A stretch of 31,684 nucleotides of DNA from Chara braunii. Taxonomy: Eukaryota > Streptophyta > Charophyceae > Charales > Characeae. Within the stretch, counting starts at the first letter, position 1. Each line of letters begins with the position of its first letter. The position numbers and the translations under genes were made by a program. The stretch lies in the NCBI GenBank assembly GCA_003427395.1, contig BFEA01000193.1, positions 1,350,849-1,382,532 of the forward strand, written 5' to 3'. The notes under the pieces are model-generated. The model worked only from the letters and a program-made list of their open reading frames with translations. It had not been told where the DNA came from and made no database searches. This document shows, one piece after another, positions 1 to 9,733 of this stretch.

Positions 1-65
<65 letters not shown>

Positions 66-85
66 GTGCGCGCGCGCGCGCGCGT
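1..85. repeat. (CT)n then (CG)n microsatellite
   Basis: About 31 CT units are followed by an alternating CG tract with Z-DNA potential, then T-rich sequence to about 205. The T-rich part contains a short imperfect direct repeat of a TTTTCTTTCTTTTT-ACTTTTGTG motif (about 101-135 and 140-171). No gene is seen in the first 230 bases. Confidence 0.9.
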
Positions 86-234
86 GACTTTGTTTTTTCC
101 CCTTCGTTTTCTTTCTTTTTTACTTTTGTGTATTTGAATAGTTTTCTTTCTTTTTCACTTTTGTGTATTTGATTTTTTTTTCTTTCCTTTCTTTGTTCTT
201 TGGTGTCGTGCAGAGTGAACTGGGGCCCGGCCAT

Positions 235-770
235 TCAGCAACGACCGGACCTTCCCTTGGCCAACCCTCTAAGGCTGCGGTGCGTTAACGGGGAAGGCCC
301 GCGGGCGATGTATGGCCCAAGTACTGGTGGTTTAAAGTGTGTATCAAATTCAATCACGTCCCGCCCCTTGCGCAACATCCAGGATTCTCTCTCCTTTGCA
401 GTCGCAACGTACGTCACTAGGTTACAACTTTCCTGATGGAATATGCCCCTTTCCAGCGCCACATTAAGCATCTTGGCCTTTGCACTAACAGCAGACGTCA
501 AATCATCACCAAAAGGAATAGACACCACATGCTGACGTAGCCATTCCGCTTGAATATCGAAAACTTCTTTACTTACCACCACTTGTACATAGTACTTGTG
601 GGGCAATTTCCTCTGGTAGTATGCCTTTAGCATAACAGTCCTCTAGCAACCCGCTGATTCTTTGCTTCTCCTTTGGAGGCAGAGGACCCGAAGTGGCAGC
701 AGCCTGAGTGGCAATATTTCGGGAGGGAATCAATCCCGTTCTACCTAGTACGATTAGCCAAAATATCACT
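235..770 (-). pseudogene. Degenerate or split protein-coding fragment, function unknown
   Basis: Two overlapping minus-strand frames both look protein-like. The upstream part (about 705 down to 570) reads through LPPKEKQRISGLLEDCYAKG. The downstream part (633 down to 235, 132 residues) includes QAEWLRQHVVSIPFGDD and SAVSAKAKMLNVALERG. The residue composition is mixed and not repeat-driven, unlike almost everything else outside the ARF. The two frames overlap at about 570-633, with a stop just upstream of the second. That implies either a frameshift in a decayed copy or an intron: a GTAAGT lies in the overlap and a CACTCAG acceptor-like site near 703 on the minus strand. I do not recognise the family. 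A transposon-derived protein or a fragment of a lineage-specific gene are both possible. No start or end can be fixed. Confidence 0.35.
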
Positions 771-884
771 CCTACCAAATGCACAATGACTGGTGACATT
801 AAATACTATTGCATGAACACTGGATGGGCGTCCACCTCTACCTCACTTCTTCACAAAATCAATAAATAATAATGATCAACCATC

Positions 885-937
885 ACTGGGAATCAAACCA
901 TCGTTGCAGAGAGGTTACCAATTCTTCGAGCGCTGGT
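885..937 (-). other. tRNA-like (SINE-like) remnant
   Basis: Read on the minus strand, the stretch holds an A-box-like segment (GCTCGAAGAATTGGTAAC) followed about 32 bases later by a B-box match, GGTTTGATTCC. The spacing is shorter than in a tRNA and the T-stem pairs poorly, so a working tRNA gene is unlikely. A decayed tRNA-derived SINE head is the simplest reading, held with low certainty. Confidence 0.22.
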
Positions 938-1205
938 CGTGCCTCTTGCCGTTCGGACGACTGGCTATGCGGAATGAGCTTCGGTCTTGATGTCGGATGT
1001 GTCCGTTCCAAATCATCCTCACGGAGTCAAAGGAATGACTACTGCCTCAGGGTGAGGGGGATCGGGACCCCCACCACGCAATGGCTGACAACATCACTAT
1101 CTTCCTCCTAAACCGGAAGGCGCCGACCCTCTCGCTGCACAGCGCTCCCGCCTCAAATCTCTCTTCCCTCGTTTTTCTTTTCCTCCTCGTAGGCCCGAAA
1201 TCCCT

Positions 1206-1280
1206 TTGTTGTTGTTGTTGTTCTTGCTCTTCTTCTTCTTGTTGTTGGTTGTTGTTGTTGGTGTTGTTGTTGGTGTTGTT
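1206..1280. repeat. (TTG)n/(TTC)n trinucleotide repeat
   Basis: Imperfect TTG and TTC units. The long Gln/Asn-rich and Cys/Ser-rich reading frames here come from the repeat and are not genes. Confidence 0.85.
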
Positions 1281-1390
1281 TTTACCGTGCACCCTCAGTG
1301 AATGACACATTGACTAGGTAGGCGGACGAAACCAATAGCTAAGTCCTGCTAGTACTTTTCAAACATTTTTCTGCCTGTCTGAAACCCCCC

Positions 1391-1525
1391 GACCGAGCTG
1401 CTAGCTGAACTTCGCCTCTTGTCTGGTACTTGGCAGCAATAAGCATTCTCTCCCCCCCCACCCCCCCCCACCCCCGACAGAGCTGCTAGTGGGACGTGGC
1501 CCCCTGTCTGGTTCTTGGCAGCAAT
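1391..1525. repeat. 50-bp imperfect direct repeat around a C-rich spacer
   Basis: Copies at 1391-1440 and 1476-1525 share GAGCTGCTAG, then TGTCTGGT, then CTTGGCAGCAAT. A C-rich spacer with A's separates them. The second copy carries GTGGGACGTGGCCCC, the terminal motif seen at family B hairpin elements elsewhere in the window. A CCA/ACC-type microsatellite follows to about 1605. Confidence 0.7.
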
Positions 1526-1940
1526 GGAAGCATCCCACCGCCCACTCCACCACCAGCCCCACCAGCCCCACCAGCCCCACCGCCACCACCACCACCACTG
1601 TCGCTACCACCAAGAAAGACACAAAAACATGGATGTGGATGGGGATTGGTGCAAGTGATCCACAGGACCTTGTCAGCAGCAGCCATTGACTACAGACTGT
1701 AGGACAGTCTGTAGTGTATTTCATTCATTTGTTGAGTTGCTCGTTTATTTGATGAAAGAAAGTGGGGGCATTCTCTGCTTTATTATATGTTCACATTTTC
1801 TTAGAATCTTTCTTTGTTGTGTATTTACCTGATTTGCACATGTTTAGAGGATGCACAGAACATCTGAAAGGATTCTAAAGAGAGCAAGGACACACAGTCC
1901 GACAGCACACGGCTGAGGTTTGCCCACAATTTCAACAACA

Positions 1941-2072
1941 AGGGGCACCGCTGCACTACTGTCCACATGCACAAAAGAACAACAAAAAATATGGCGGCGT
2001 ATCTTCCCATGTTCTCGTAAAAGATTCATTCTTATTTTCTGCATTTTGCACAGGAGTGCAGCGAGGCACCCA
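1941..2072. mobile_element. Family C short hairpin element, copy 1
   Basis: A left end reading GGGGCACCGCTGCACTACTG is mirrored by a right end whose reverse complement reads GGGTGCCTCGCTGCACTCCTG. The interior has ATGGCGGCGTATCTTCCCATG and an AAGATTCATTCTTATTTTCTGC stretch. Both recur, partly diverged, at 3719, 4345 (reversed) and 25506. It has no coding capacity and is best read as a non-autonomous TIR element. Confidence 0.6.
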
Positions 2073-2159
2073 GGTCAGCGCTGCCTCACCCCCCACCGCG
2101 TCTTTCCACTCTTTCGCTTTCTGTTTTGTTTTTTTTGGAAATTGATCGTCTTTTCAAAT

Positions 2160-2340
2160 CGGCCTCGTTCTCCTCTTCTTCCCCCCCCCGCCCCCGTCCC
2201 CGCCCGCCCGCCCTTCCTTTTCCCCTTGTCCTCCTGCCTGTCCCCCACCTCTTTTTGCGGCTTGCGCCGTTGCTGCCCGCCCTGCCTGCCTTGTTTCTTC
2301 ATGTTTTGTTTTTTTCTCGTTTTCGTCCGCTGCCTGTCCT
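2160..2340. other. C/T-rich low-complexity DNA
   Basis: A pyrimidine-rich stretch of runs of C, CCCG and TTTT. Reading frames of 60-150 codons on both strands are Pro/Phe/Leu- or Arg/Gly/Lys-rich and reflect composition only. No gene is seen between 2073 and 2349. Confidence 0.7.
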
Positions 2341-2349
2341 TATGTTCCT

Positions 2350-2522
2350 GGGGTGTGGTCCCACTGTAGCAAAGAGGGTCTGATCGAATGCCCGAATCTG
2401 GACGAGCTTACGGAGATGTGCAGGAAATCGAGATTGAACTGATTTTTTGCATCTATGGCTAAAACACATCCAGATTCAGGATTTCTTTTCTTATCCTTTT
2501 TGCATAGTGGGACCTCAGCCCT
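2350..2522. mobile_element. Family B short hairpin element, copy 1
   Basis: The left end GGGGTGTGGTCCCACTGTAG, then CAAAGAGGGT, is mirrored by a right end ending GTGGGACCTCAGCCC. Inside each arm is a CGAATCTGGAC or TCCAGATTC motif in opposite orientation. The same architecture recurs at 4072-4252 and 20278-20443. It has no coding capacity. Confidence 0.65.
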
Positions 2523-2689
2523 GACCTTTCTTGGGCAGCACAAACACAGCTGCCATCTCCGTACGGTTCCGTACGCCTGGCCGCCGATCCGCCTCCAGCG
2601 CAGGAAGGTATCCCGCTGCACCCGGTCGGTCCCTCGCGGACCAGCTGTCTGCTCTTCCCTTGAGCACTCAGCGAATCATTCCCTTCTGC

Positions 2690-3060
2690 AGTTGCCCTTT
2701 TTTTTTTTTTTTTGTTTTTTTTTGTTTTTTTTTTGGAGGTGGTTGCTTTGTCCTTGACCTCTCTTTCGCGTCTTGCTTTGGCTTTCCTTCCTGATTATTA
2801 GGGCATACTCACACTGGACCTTCCTGGCGCAGCTCTGGACGTAATGGCGGTCAGATGCACGCATTGTCGGCCGTAATTGCGGTCTGATACATGCAGAGAA
2901 GTCCCAGTCTTTGTACGTCTCGTTTATCTTTGCTTTCGCTTTGCGCGCTCACCTCGCCTGACAAGGACAGCAAAGAAACAGTAAAGAAAAAAAAAAAAAA
3001 GAAAAAAAAAAGAAACAATAGCGTGTTGCGTGCTGCTGCCTGAGTGTGGTTCGGTGGGCC
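2690..3060. other. T-rich and A-rich runs, no gene seen
   Basis: A T tract at about 2698-2733 and an A tract at about 2981-3014 flank ordinary sequence. A weak repeat of GCGGTC(A/T)GAT(A/G)CA appears near 2847 and 2880. No gene is supported between 2523 and 3669. Confidence 0.5.
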
Positions 3061-3389
3061 CACAGGACTGAACGTCTACGTCCGGTCCAGGCCGTGTTCA
3101 TTCACGGCACTGGGACTTTCCTTGACGTATCCGACCGCAATACAGCCTCGAGTGAATGTGCCTGACCTCAATTTCATCCAGATCTCAGTCGTCCGGTCCT
3201 ACCGGTAGAGTACGAGCTATGGGCCCTCTCGCTCCGCTACTCTCGAAACGCAAGTAGTGGAGCGACGTCCCGCCCATGCTCTCATCAGATTTTTTTTTAA
3301 ATTTTTTTTTATAATTTTTTTTTTGCTCTCATCAGATTTACCGTCAAAGGTCAGGTCCTTGTACGGGTATATAGTGAGACTTCCTGGGA

Positions 3390-3535
3390 CTTCGTGGGGC
3401 TTAGTGGGACTTCTTAGTGGGACCTGGCCCCACCCTCAGGGCTGTGCCGCCGAGTCCCCCAGCCGGTCCGTCATACCGTACCAGTGCGGTAGTGGGACTT
3501 CGTGGGACTTCGTGGGACCAGGGCCCACCCTGCCC
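3390..3535. repeat. Clustered GTGGGACTTC-type repeats
   Basis: The motif (A/C)GTGGGAC(T/C)T or a close variant occurs at least six times, finishing with GTGGGACCTGGCCCC (about 3417) and GTGGGACCAGGGCCC (about 3513). These resemble the outer ends of family B elements at 2350 and 4072, so the block may be nested or eroded element ends. Confidence 0.5.
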
Positions 3536-3669
3536 TGGGCGGGGCCGAATCCGATTCCGATCACGATCGCGATCAACGGCCGCACCTTCCGTGTATGTCG
3601 CCCAGTGGATCAGATTGTTCGACACTGCTGCATCAGAGAAGCCCAGTGAGCGACATACATACGACATAC

Positions 3670-3805
3670 GGCCTCGCTCCGCCCGCTGCACTCGACATGC
3701 GCACAAAAGACAAAAAATAATGGCGGTGTATCTTTCCGCTGTTTTAGCGGACGATTCACGCTCGTTTGGCTTTGCACACATGTCGCGAGTAGTGGAGCGA
3801 GGCCC
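3670..3805. mobile_element. Family C short hairpin element, copy 2
   Basis: The left end GGCCTCGCTCCGCCCGCTGC, then ACTCGACATG, matches the reverse complement of the right end, which starts GGGCCTCGCTCCACTACTCG and continues CGACATG. The interior carries ATGGCGGTGTATCTTTCCGC and AGCGGACGATTCACGCTCG, shared with the other family C copies. A TA-rich microsatellite abuts it. Confidence 0.65.
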
Positions 3806-3866
3806 ATATATATATATATGCGACAATATATATATATATGAGTGTATATATATATATATATATATG
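3806..3866. repeat. (TA)n microsatellite
   Basis: Several uninterrupted TA blocks lie directly after the right end of the family C element. Confidence 0.9.
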
Positions 3867-4071
3867 CAAACAAAAAATAAACTGCCCGTTCTCGGCTTTG
3901 AAAACCATTCCTAATTAAAGTAATTAAATTCAAACACTAAAAAAAACATAAACAAAAAAAAATGAAATGAAAAAAGCCGTTTTTTTCATTTCCGCGGGGG
4001 CGTGGGTAAACGCCATGGGTTGGGTTGCGTGACACACACAGAGGCGAACGGTGGGCCAAGCCCATGTGGCC

Positions 4072-4252
4072 GGGGGTGAGGTCCCACCCACTGGGTAGGT
4101 AGCAAAGAGGGTTAGATAAATATCCTGAATCTGGACGTGTTTTCAGCAGAGATGCGGAAAAGCAGTTCAATCTCGACATTCTGCACCTTTCCATAAACAA
4201 GTCCAGATTCGGGTGTTCAATCCAATCCTCTTTGCTAGTGGGACTTCGCCCC
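4072..4252. mobile_element. Family B short hairpin element, copy 2
   Basis: This is the best-preserved family B copy. The left arm has GAGGTCCCAC, then GTAGCAAAGAGGGTTAGAT and CTGAATCTGGACGTGTTT. The right arm, reverse complemented, reads GGCGAAGTCCCAC, then CTAGCAAAGAGGATTGGAT and CCGAATCTGGACTTGTTT. The arms together make a hairpin of about 180 nt. No open reading frame of its own. Confidence 0.7.
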
Positions 4253-4328
4253 AGTTGCGAGCGCACAGAGGCAGGTGTTACCGAACAGATCACGTGCTCG
4301 AAGCCTGCAGGAACCCCAGGTGAAAAAG

Positions 4329-4455
4329 ACCATCGCCACACCACTCCCGAAATGTGCGAAATGAGAATGAACTTGCTGCTAGATCATGGCCAGATGCGTC
4401 CGCCTCAGTTTAGTCTTTCTTTTCCACATTTTTCGAGAGTGGTGTGGCGGGGCCC
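4329..4455. mobile_element. Family C short hairpin element, copy 3 (interior reversed)
   Basis: The left end GACCATCGCCACACCACTCC, then CGAAATGTG, mirrors the right end ATTTTTCGAGAGTGGTGTGG, then CGGGGCC. The interior motif is in the opposite orientation to copies 1 and 2 (AAATGAGAATGAACTTGCTG, then CTAGATCATGGCCAGATG). Confidence 0.6.
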
Positions 4456-5344
4456 AAAGTGGGAAAAAGGAAGGAAAGGCAGACTGCCGGAGAGGGCGGC
4501 AGCGAAGCGAGGCGCCGAAGAAGAGAGCGCGGGGGCAAGGTCCCACTTGCACGGATTAGGAGATTTCGGCCGTTGATCTTTGTTATCTACGGTCAGAAAA
4601 TCAGTTAATTCGTGCAGAGAGCAAGAACAGACGCAGAAGAAAAAAAAAAAGAGAAAAGAAGGCAGAAAAAAAGAAAAACAAATGGAAAAAGCAAAAAAGA
4701 AGTAAAAGAAAAAAGAAAAAAGAAAAAAGAAAAAAGAAAAAGAAGTATGTAAAGACCGCAAGAGGAGGAAAGAACGGGGACGACAGCTCACGGTCTGAGA
4801 TCCGGACCTCGCCTGCTGGACCGCAACCGAGGCCCGGCCATCGTTGTTTTGTCTTTTCTTCGTGAATTTCCCCAAAAGTGAAATGGAATGAGGGGGCCCC
4901 AAAACTTCCTTTTTAGGTAAGGAGAACGTTCGGGCAACCGGCGGGACAGGAGGGTGGGCGTTGGCGGGGGGGCGCGGGGCGGCGGAGCGCCGTTTCCTCC
5001 ATATCCGCGGACAGTCCGACTAGGAAGCGCTATCATCGTTCTTTTCTTCCCCCGGTCCTCCGCTCCCCCGCCTCCCCCGCCTCCCCCGTGCTTTCCTTCA
5101 GGCCTGCATGCCCATCGTACCGTCGTCGCTCCGCCTAAATTGTCCTTCTGCACTCCAATGAGTCCGCCCAGTCCAGTCCAGTCCAATAATAAGATCAAGT
5201 CGACATCACAAGCAAACGAGAGCGCTACTAAAGCGACTCAAGTCGCCGTCGAAGTAAACTAAGGTAGTAGTGGTGGTAGTGGCAGTAATATAGTCGAAGT
5301 AAATGTATACTACTATACTATACTATACCGTGGTTCTCGGACGG
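4456..5344. other. Purine-rich low complexity, no gene supported
   Basis: 4456-4760 is A/G-rich with AAAAGA runs. 4940-5100 is G-rich, then C-rich. 5255-5330 has GTAGTGGTAG and TACTATAC short repeats. Frames of 100-165 codons here are runs of Phe/Ser or Gly/Pro and are compositional. Confidence 0.6.
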
Positions 5345-5379
5345 TTAACAGGTAGAGGTAGAGCCTATACAGTAAGATA

Positions 5380-5504
5380 GGAAGGAGGGCAGGAGGGCGG
5401 CACATGTGAAAAATGTAGAGGAGAGAACGAGGTAAAAGGAGGTGGAAGGCGAGGAGGAGGAGGAGGAGGAGAAGGGAGAGGCAAGAGGGAGCTGGACGCA
5501 GGGC

Positions 5505-5552
<48 letters not shown>

Positions 5553-6020
5553 AGCAGGAGGGAACAGTGTAGGGCTGGGGGGGAGAAGAGAGGGGAAACT
5601 GGCGGGGACAAGAGAGAGAGGAAACTGGCGGGGAGAAGCGAGGGGAAACTGGCGGGGCGGAGTATTGGAAGCGACGAAGGGAACGAAGAGAGGCGGGTGT
5701 GTGGCGCGGTCGCGGTTGCAAATATCAGAGCTGGTGATGCTGATGGGTAGAGTGTTGTCGGGAGAGAGTGGTGGGTCGGTAGACAGAGAGAGAGAGAGAG
5801 AGGTGGTGGAGGGGGATTACAGGACATGACATGATGTTCTTGGGAGTCGAGGGAAGCGTTGCTCATGACTGATTCGAGGGGATGAGTTTGTTGCTCGTAG
5901 GTGTGTGAGCAGTGGGAGAGAGAGAAGGTAGGTGTGGTCCGGGGAGAGCGGAAGTTGTGTGGGGAGAGGCGGTGGCGGGCAGGAGGAAGAGGGGGAGGGG
6001 GGGGGGGGGGGGGGGGGGTG
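5380..6020. repeat. GA-rich strand-asymmetric block with (GA)n and poly-G
   Basis: Purine-rich on the + strand throughout, with (GA)n at about 5509-5549 and 5785-5801, GGGGAAACTGGCGGGG units three times (about 5591-5660), and a poly-G run at about 5996-6018. A 283-codon minus-strand frame across it is almost entirely Ser/Pro/Leu and is rejected as a gene. Confidence 0.8.
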
Positions 6021-6607
6021 GGTGAGTAGGTAGGAGGAGAGAACGGTCCGATTATGTCCTCGTGTGCTCGGGGTTTTGTTGACCTCCATAGAAAACGACG
6101 AGCTCCGGCTATGGTGGCCGAGTGATTACCACTCCCTCTCCTCGGGGCAAGTTGTGGTTTCTGTGCGTATCGGGCATGTCTTCTGTAGCAATCCATTCGT
6201 CACCTTTCTTTCCCTTGCGTTATTCACTTCTCTTGTCTGCGCTGAAAGGAAGGGCTCGACTCAATACCGAGAGCGGACGGTTGGGATGGGGGGGTGGGGG
6301 AGGGATGAAGGCAGAGGATAACGGGTCGTAGTAGCGTGTGAAAGACAAGGCAAGGCGAAGGAGTCGTAATGTGTCTGTTCATCGGGGTGCAAAGGACAGG
6401 GTGGTGGGAGGGCAGGGGGAAGGTGGACTAGCGTCCGGCAGCTTCCTGATGGGGAGAGAAAAGAAGGGGAGGTGGTAGATGTTAGTTACTTCTGTAGTTA
6501 AGAGGATTCGCTAGCAGTTGAGCATTGAGCTCCCCACCTCTCTTGCAGCACACAAGTTGTCTTCTTGAATAATTGTCTACACATTTCGAATTACCGAGTC
6601 TGTGGGT
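6021..6607. other. Upstream region, nothing recognised
   Basis: Mixed-composition sequence with G-rich patches. No coding region, RNA gene or clear repeat was seen. It lies 0.7-1.3 kb upstream of the ARF start and may contain its regulatory sequence, but no auxin-response or other factor site is strong enough to call. Confidence 0.4.
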
Positions 6608-6610
6608 GTG

Positions 6611-6620
6611 TTTATATAAG
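6611..6620 (+). promoter_or_regulatory. TATA-like element, possible ARF core promoter
   Basis: TTTATATAAG is followed immediately by a (GA)n tract and lies about 660 bases upstream of the ARF start codon. If used, the 5' leader would be about 630 nt and contain upstream ATGs (for example at 6663 and 6693). No ATG lies between about 7000 and 7279. The call rests on the motif alone. Confidence 0.25.
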
Positions 6621-7279
6621 AGAGAGAGAGAGAGAGAGAGAGGTAAGTAGGAGAGCAATCGAAATGTTGCTCGACTCCTTTTGTGCGCCGACTATGGATG
6701 CAAGAAGGAAGTCTGTCACAATCACCGCGTAGAAGAAACTCGGCGTTTCTGCGACCGCGTTGTGTCGTATTCGCTTGTCGTTGATAACAGAATTCTTGAA
6801 CGATCTCTCTTTTTTGAACTATCCCTGTTGGTTAATTTAGGGGTTATGACCTTTTTTCTCCCTCCGGTAGCGTGCGGGAAAGGAAGAAGCCAAGCGTGTT
6901 TTCTCACGTGGCCTTTAAACACACACCAAGAGGGATAGCCAGCCAGCGAGTGAGCTGTGGGGCGGGCTAGATAAGAGGGAGTTTTTAGTTCGGTTGGTGA
7001 AGATTAGTTCTGGGATTATCGACGGGGGCGAGAGAGGGAGAGAGAGGGGAGAGGAGGGACGGTAAAGTCCCCGGGGTTTGTAAAAGTTCGATTACTTGCT
7101 TGTGTAGGGTAGGTAGGAGAGAGAGAGCACAGCTTGGCAACAGGCTTTGTCAGAGTATTTAAGAAGAGAAGAAGTTAAGGTAGAGTAGCAGCAGCAGCAG
7201 CAGAGAATAAGGAGAACAAAGAGTAGGTGGAGTGGGGCGCTGCAGGTCGAGGGCACATTCGCAGTTCTCGACGAACGAG

Positions 7280-9157
7280 ATGATGATGATACAGCTGGAA
7301 GAGTTGACGGGTCTAAGCAGTCGGGTAACGGGCGGGAATGGAGGGGGGGGGGTAGTAGTAGGAGGGGGAGGGGGGGGAGGGGGGGGCGGGCAGTCAGGCT
7401 CCCCAACGAATATCCATGGGGGGGGGGGTTCTTCCNCCTGCACCGATACCGACGAGAGACGAGACGTGTTATCTTCCGTTGGGGGGGGGGCCGGCGCGGG
7501 GTGCGATGACCGCCCTGAGGGTGCCACGAGTCATCACGAGAGCTCTGCTGAGGGTCAGCTCTGTCTTAACTCCCTTTCTGCGGATGAACGGCGGAGCTCT
7601 GTAATTACCACTGCCACGTGTCCTGCATCTGTGGCTTGTCCTTCTTCTTGTCCCAACTCTGTCGCCGGGCTTTCGAAATCCTCTTCCATCTCGAATGGCA
7701 ACGGCGCGAACACCACAGGCAACAATAACAGCAGTAGCAGTATGACCAAGAAAGGGGGGGTGCTGGATTCCAGGCTATGGCACGCATGCGCGGGGGGGAT
7801 GGTGCAGATGGCGGGAGTGGGGACGAGGGTGGTGTATTTTCCGCAGGGGCACGCGGAGCAAGCGGCGACGCAGGTGCCATTTGCGCCGGGTCAGCGGGCG
7901 GCAATTCCCTGTCGGGTAGTGAATGTGGACTACCTTGCGGACCCGGAGACGGACGAGGTGTTCTCGAAAATCACCCTTCGGCCGGAGACGGAGAGCTGCA
8001 ACTCCTCTTCGTCGGGGATACTCTCGCCGACGACCTGCTCGCATCAGCAGTTGAAAGCCGCCGGCAATCTCGGATTAGCGATGGGAGGAGGGGGAGGAGG
8101 GGGAGGGGGAGGTGTGTTGGGCACGAGCGGTACAAGTGGAGGTGTAGGACTAGTAGGAGCCGGCGCAAGCGGCGCTGGGTGTAATGGCGGAGTAGGGGAG
8201 AGATGCGCCGCCGCCGGCAGCGCTGGCGGCGGCGGCGGCGGCGGAGGTGGGGGCGGTGGTTGCGACAGAGGAGGTGCGCCGACTAACTCTTTTCGAAGCG
8301 TGGCCGCGAGCTCGGCGGCGGCTGGCGCAGCTGCAGATGAAGAGAGCTCTGGGGCCGTTGAGGAGCAGACGAAGCCCATGTCGTTTGCCAAGACCCTCAC
8401 TCAGAGCGATGCCAATAACGGCGGCGGCTTCTCTGTTCCTAGGTACTGTGCGGAGACCATTTTTCCGGCCTTGGATTACAGTTTGGACCCGCCGGTTCAA
8501 ACTCTTGTGGCTAAGGATGTTCACGGGGAGACGTGGAAGTTTCGCCACATCTACCGCGGAACTCCGCGCCGCCACCTTCTCACGACCGGATGGAGTACCT
8601 TCGTCAACGCGAAGAAATTGGTGGCGGGGGATGCGATCGTCTTCCTGCGCAGCGCGTCGGGGGACTTGTGTGTGGGAGTCAGGAGGGCGATGCGAGAACC
8701 GGGCAGCGCAGATGCTGCCACGTGGCATTGCTCTTATTCGCCTAGGATTCCCAGGTATGCGATCAAAGGTGGGGATATGTACAGCTCCGCGGAGGGGGTG
8801 GCGGGCGCGGCGGGGATGATGGGCATGGGGATGGTCGGGGTGGGGAGGCGCGGAGGCAGTAGCGCTCGTAATCGAGCAAGAATAACGGCGGACTCGGTGC
8901 TTGAGGCTGTGGCGCTTGCGGCGCAAGGGAAAGTGTTTGAAGTCGCCTACTACCCAAGGGCAAGCACGGCGGAATTCTGCGTGAAGGAGCAGTTAGTGCA
9001 GAACGCTGTGATGCAATCTTGGCAGGTCGGGATGCGATTCAAGATGGCCTTTGAGACAGAGGACTCCTCCCGCATCAGCTGGTTCATGGGGACCATTTGT
9101 AGAAAGGAGGATGCGGATCGGGACATGTGGCCGGGATCCCCATGGAGATGCTTGCAG
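7280..9157 (+). CDS. ARF: Class C auxin response factor, exon 1 (DNA-binding half)
   Basis: This exon encodes a nuclear transcription factor that binds auxin-response elements through a B3 domain; class C ARFs are generally regarded as repressors. From the first in-frame ATG (7280, a triple ATG with an in-frame TAA at 7208) the exon gives 626 residues. A Gly-rich leader (1-150) is followed by the first half of the dimerisation domain from about 162 (LDSRLWHACAGGMV, YFPQGHAEQA). A Gly/Ala/Ser insertion fills about 238-365. The B3 domain at about 366-468 has TLTQSDANNGGGFSVPRYCA, FRHIYRGTPRRHLLTTGW and KKLVAGDAIVFLR. The ancillary domain from about 528 has SVLEAVALAAQGKVFEVAYY and PRASTAEFCV. 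The NNGGG and YCAETIFP wording is that of ARF10/16, not of class A/B. The exon ends in SPWRCLQ at CAG|GTAGGG, phase 0, the intron position I recall for plant class C ARFs. An N at 7436 and several poly-G runs make residues 15-90 unreliable. The start could instead be the ATG at 7742, just before the conserved region. Confidence 0.95.
7436..7436. other. Ambiguous base inside ARF exon 1
   Basis: A single N sits in a G-rich stretch of the N-terminal leader. Together with nearby G runs of 8-10 it marks a place where an indel could change the frame upstream of the conserved domain. Confidence 0.95.
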
Positions 9158-9326
9158 GTAGGGACACACACACTGACACCGTTCTTTTTTTTTTTCAGAC
9201 ACCATTCTGATGCAGGTATTGGTAATTACTACTGTCATAGATATGATTTTGTTATTAAGAAGTAATAATAAAAATAATACTACTGTATATTGTACTTAGT
9301 TTTATCGGTTTTTAATTTGTTACTAG

Positions 9327-9407
9327 AGATTTGTGGGAACGATATGTAGAAAGCGGGATGAGGGTCGAGAAATGCTTGATTGGGATCCCCCATGGAGATG
9401 CGCGAAG
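9327..9407 (+). other. Open duplicate of the ARF exon 1 3' end (cassette-exon candidate)
   Basis: These 81 nt, 27 codons in phase 0, read RFVGTICRKRDEGREM, then LDWDPPWRCAK. The real exon end (9083-9157) reads FMGTICRKEDADRDM, then WPGSPWRCLQ. The stretch is preceded by TTTTTAATTTGTTACTAG and followed by GTAGGG, so it has both AG and GT borders and no stop. It is followed by intron sequence that also matches the start of intron 1. It could be an alternative or cassette exon that repeats a piece of the ancillary domain, or a decaying duplicate. Whether it is spliced in cannot be told from sequence. Confidence 0.6.
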
Positions 9408-9537
9408 GTAGGGGGAACAAACACCATGAATGAATAGACGCAGATATTGGGAATTATTGTCGTATCTATTTTTTTGGTATTAATTAATGACACTTTATTT
9501 ATTATTGTATTTATTATTACTGTTATTTATTTTGCAG

Positions 9538-9617
9538 AGGTTTATGAGAACGATATGTAGAAAGCAGGATGCGCGTTGAGAAATGGGTGATCGGGGTCCC
9601 CATGGAGATGCGCTCAG
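9538..9617 (+). pseudogene. Broken third copy of the ARF exon 1 3' end
   Basis: An excellent acceptor-like TTATTTATTTTGCAG precedes a stretch reading RFMRTICRKQDAR and then a TGA stop. The copy is 80 nt, one base shorter than the open copy, so the later PWRCAQ-like part is out of frame. The donor position reads TCAGGG instead of GTAGGG. It retains CCCCATGGAGATGCGCTCAG. It is a dead exon copy. Confidence 0.7.
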
Positions 9618-9676
9618 TCAGGGGAAGAAATAACATTAAGACGCAGGTATTTGTGGAGTACAATATAATATGTTAG

Positions 9677-9697
9677 TAATTAATAATAATAATAATA

Positions 9698-9733
<36 letters not shown>

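Noticed and set aside
5345-6196. 283-codon minus-strand open frame
   Set aside because: Almost wholly Ser/Pro/Leu from a GA/CT-rich block with poly-G. Overlapping frames are equally open, so this is composition and not a gene.
7232-7279. Upstream extension of the ARF frame to 7232
   Set aside because: It begins at GTG, which is not expected as a nuclear plant start. The first in-frame ATG is at 7280, with a TAA at 7208.
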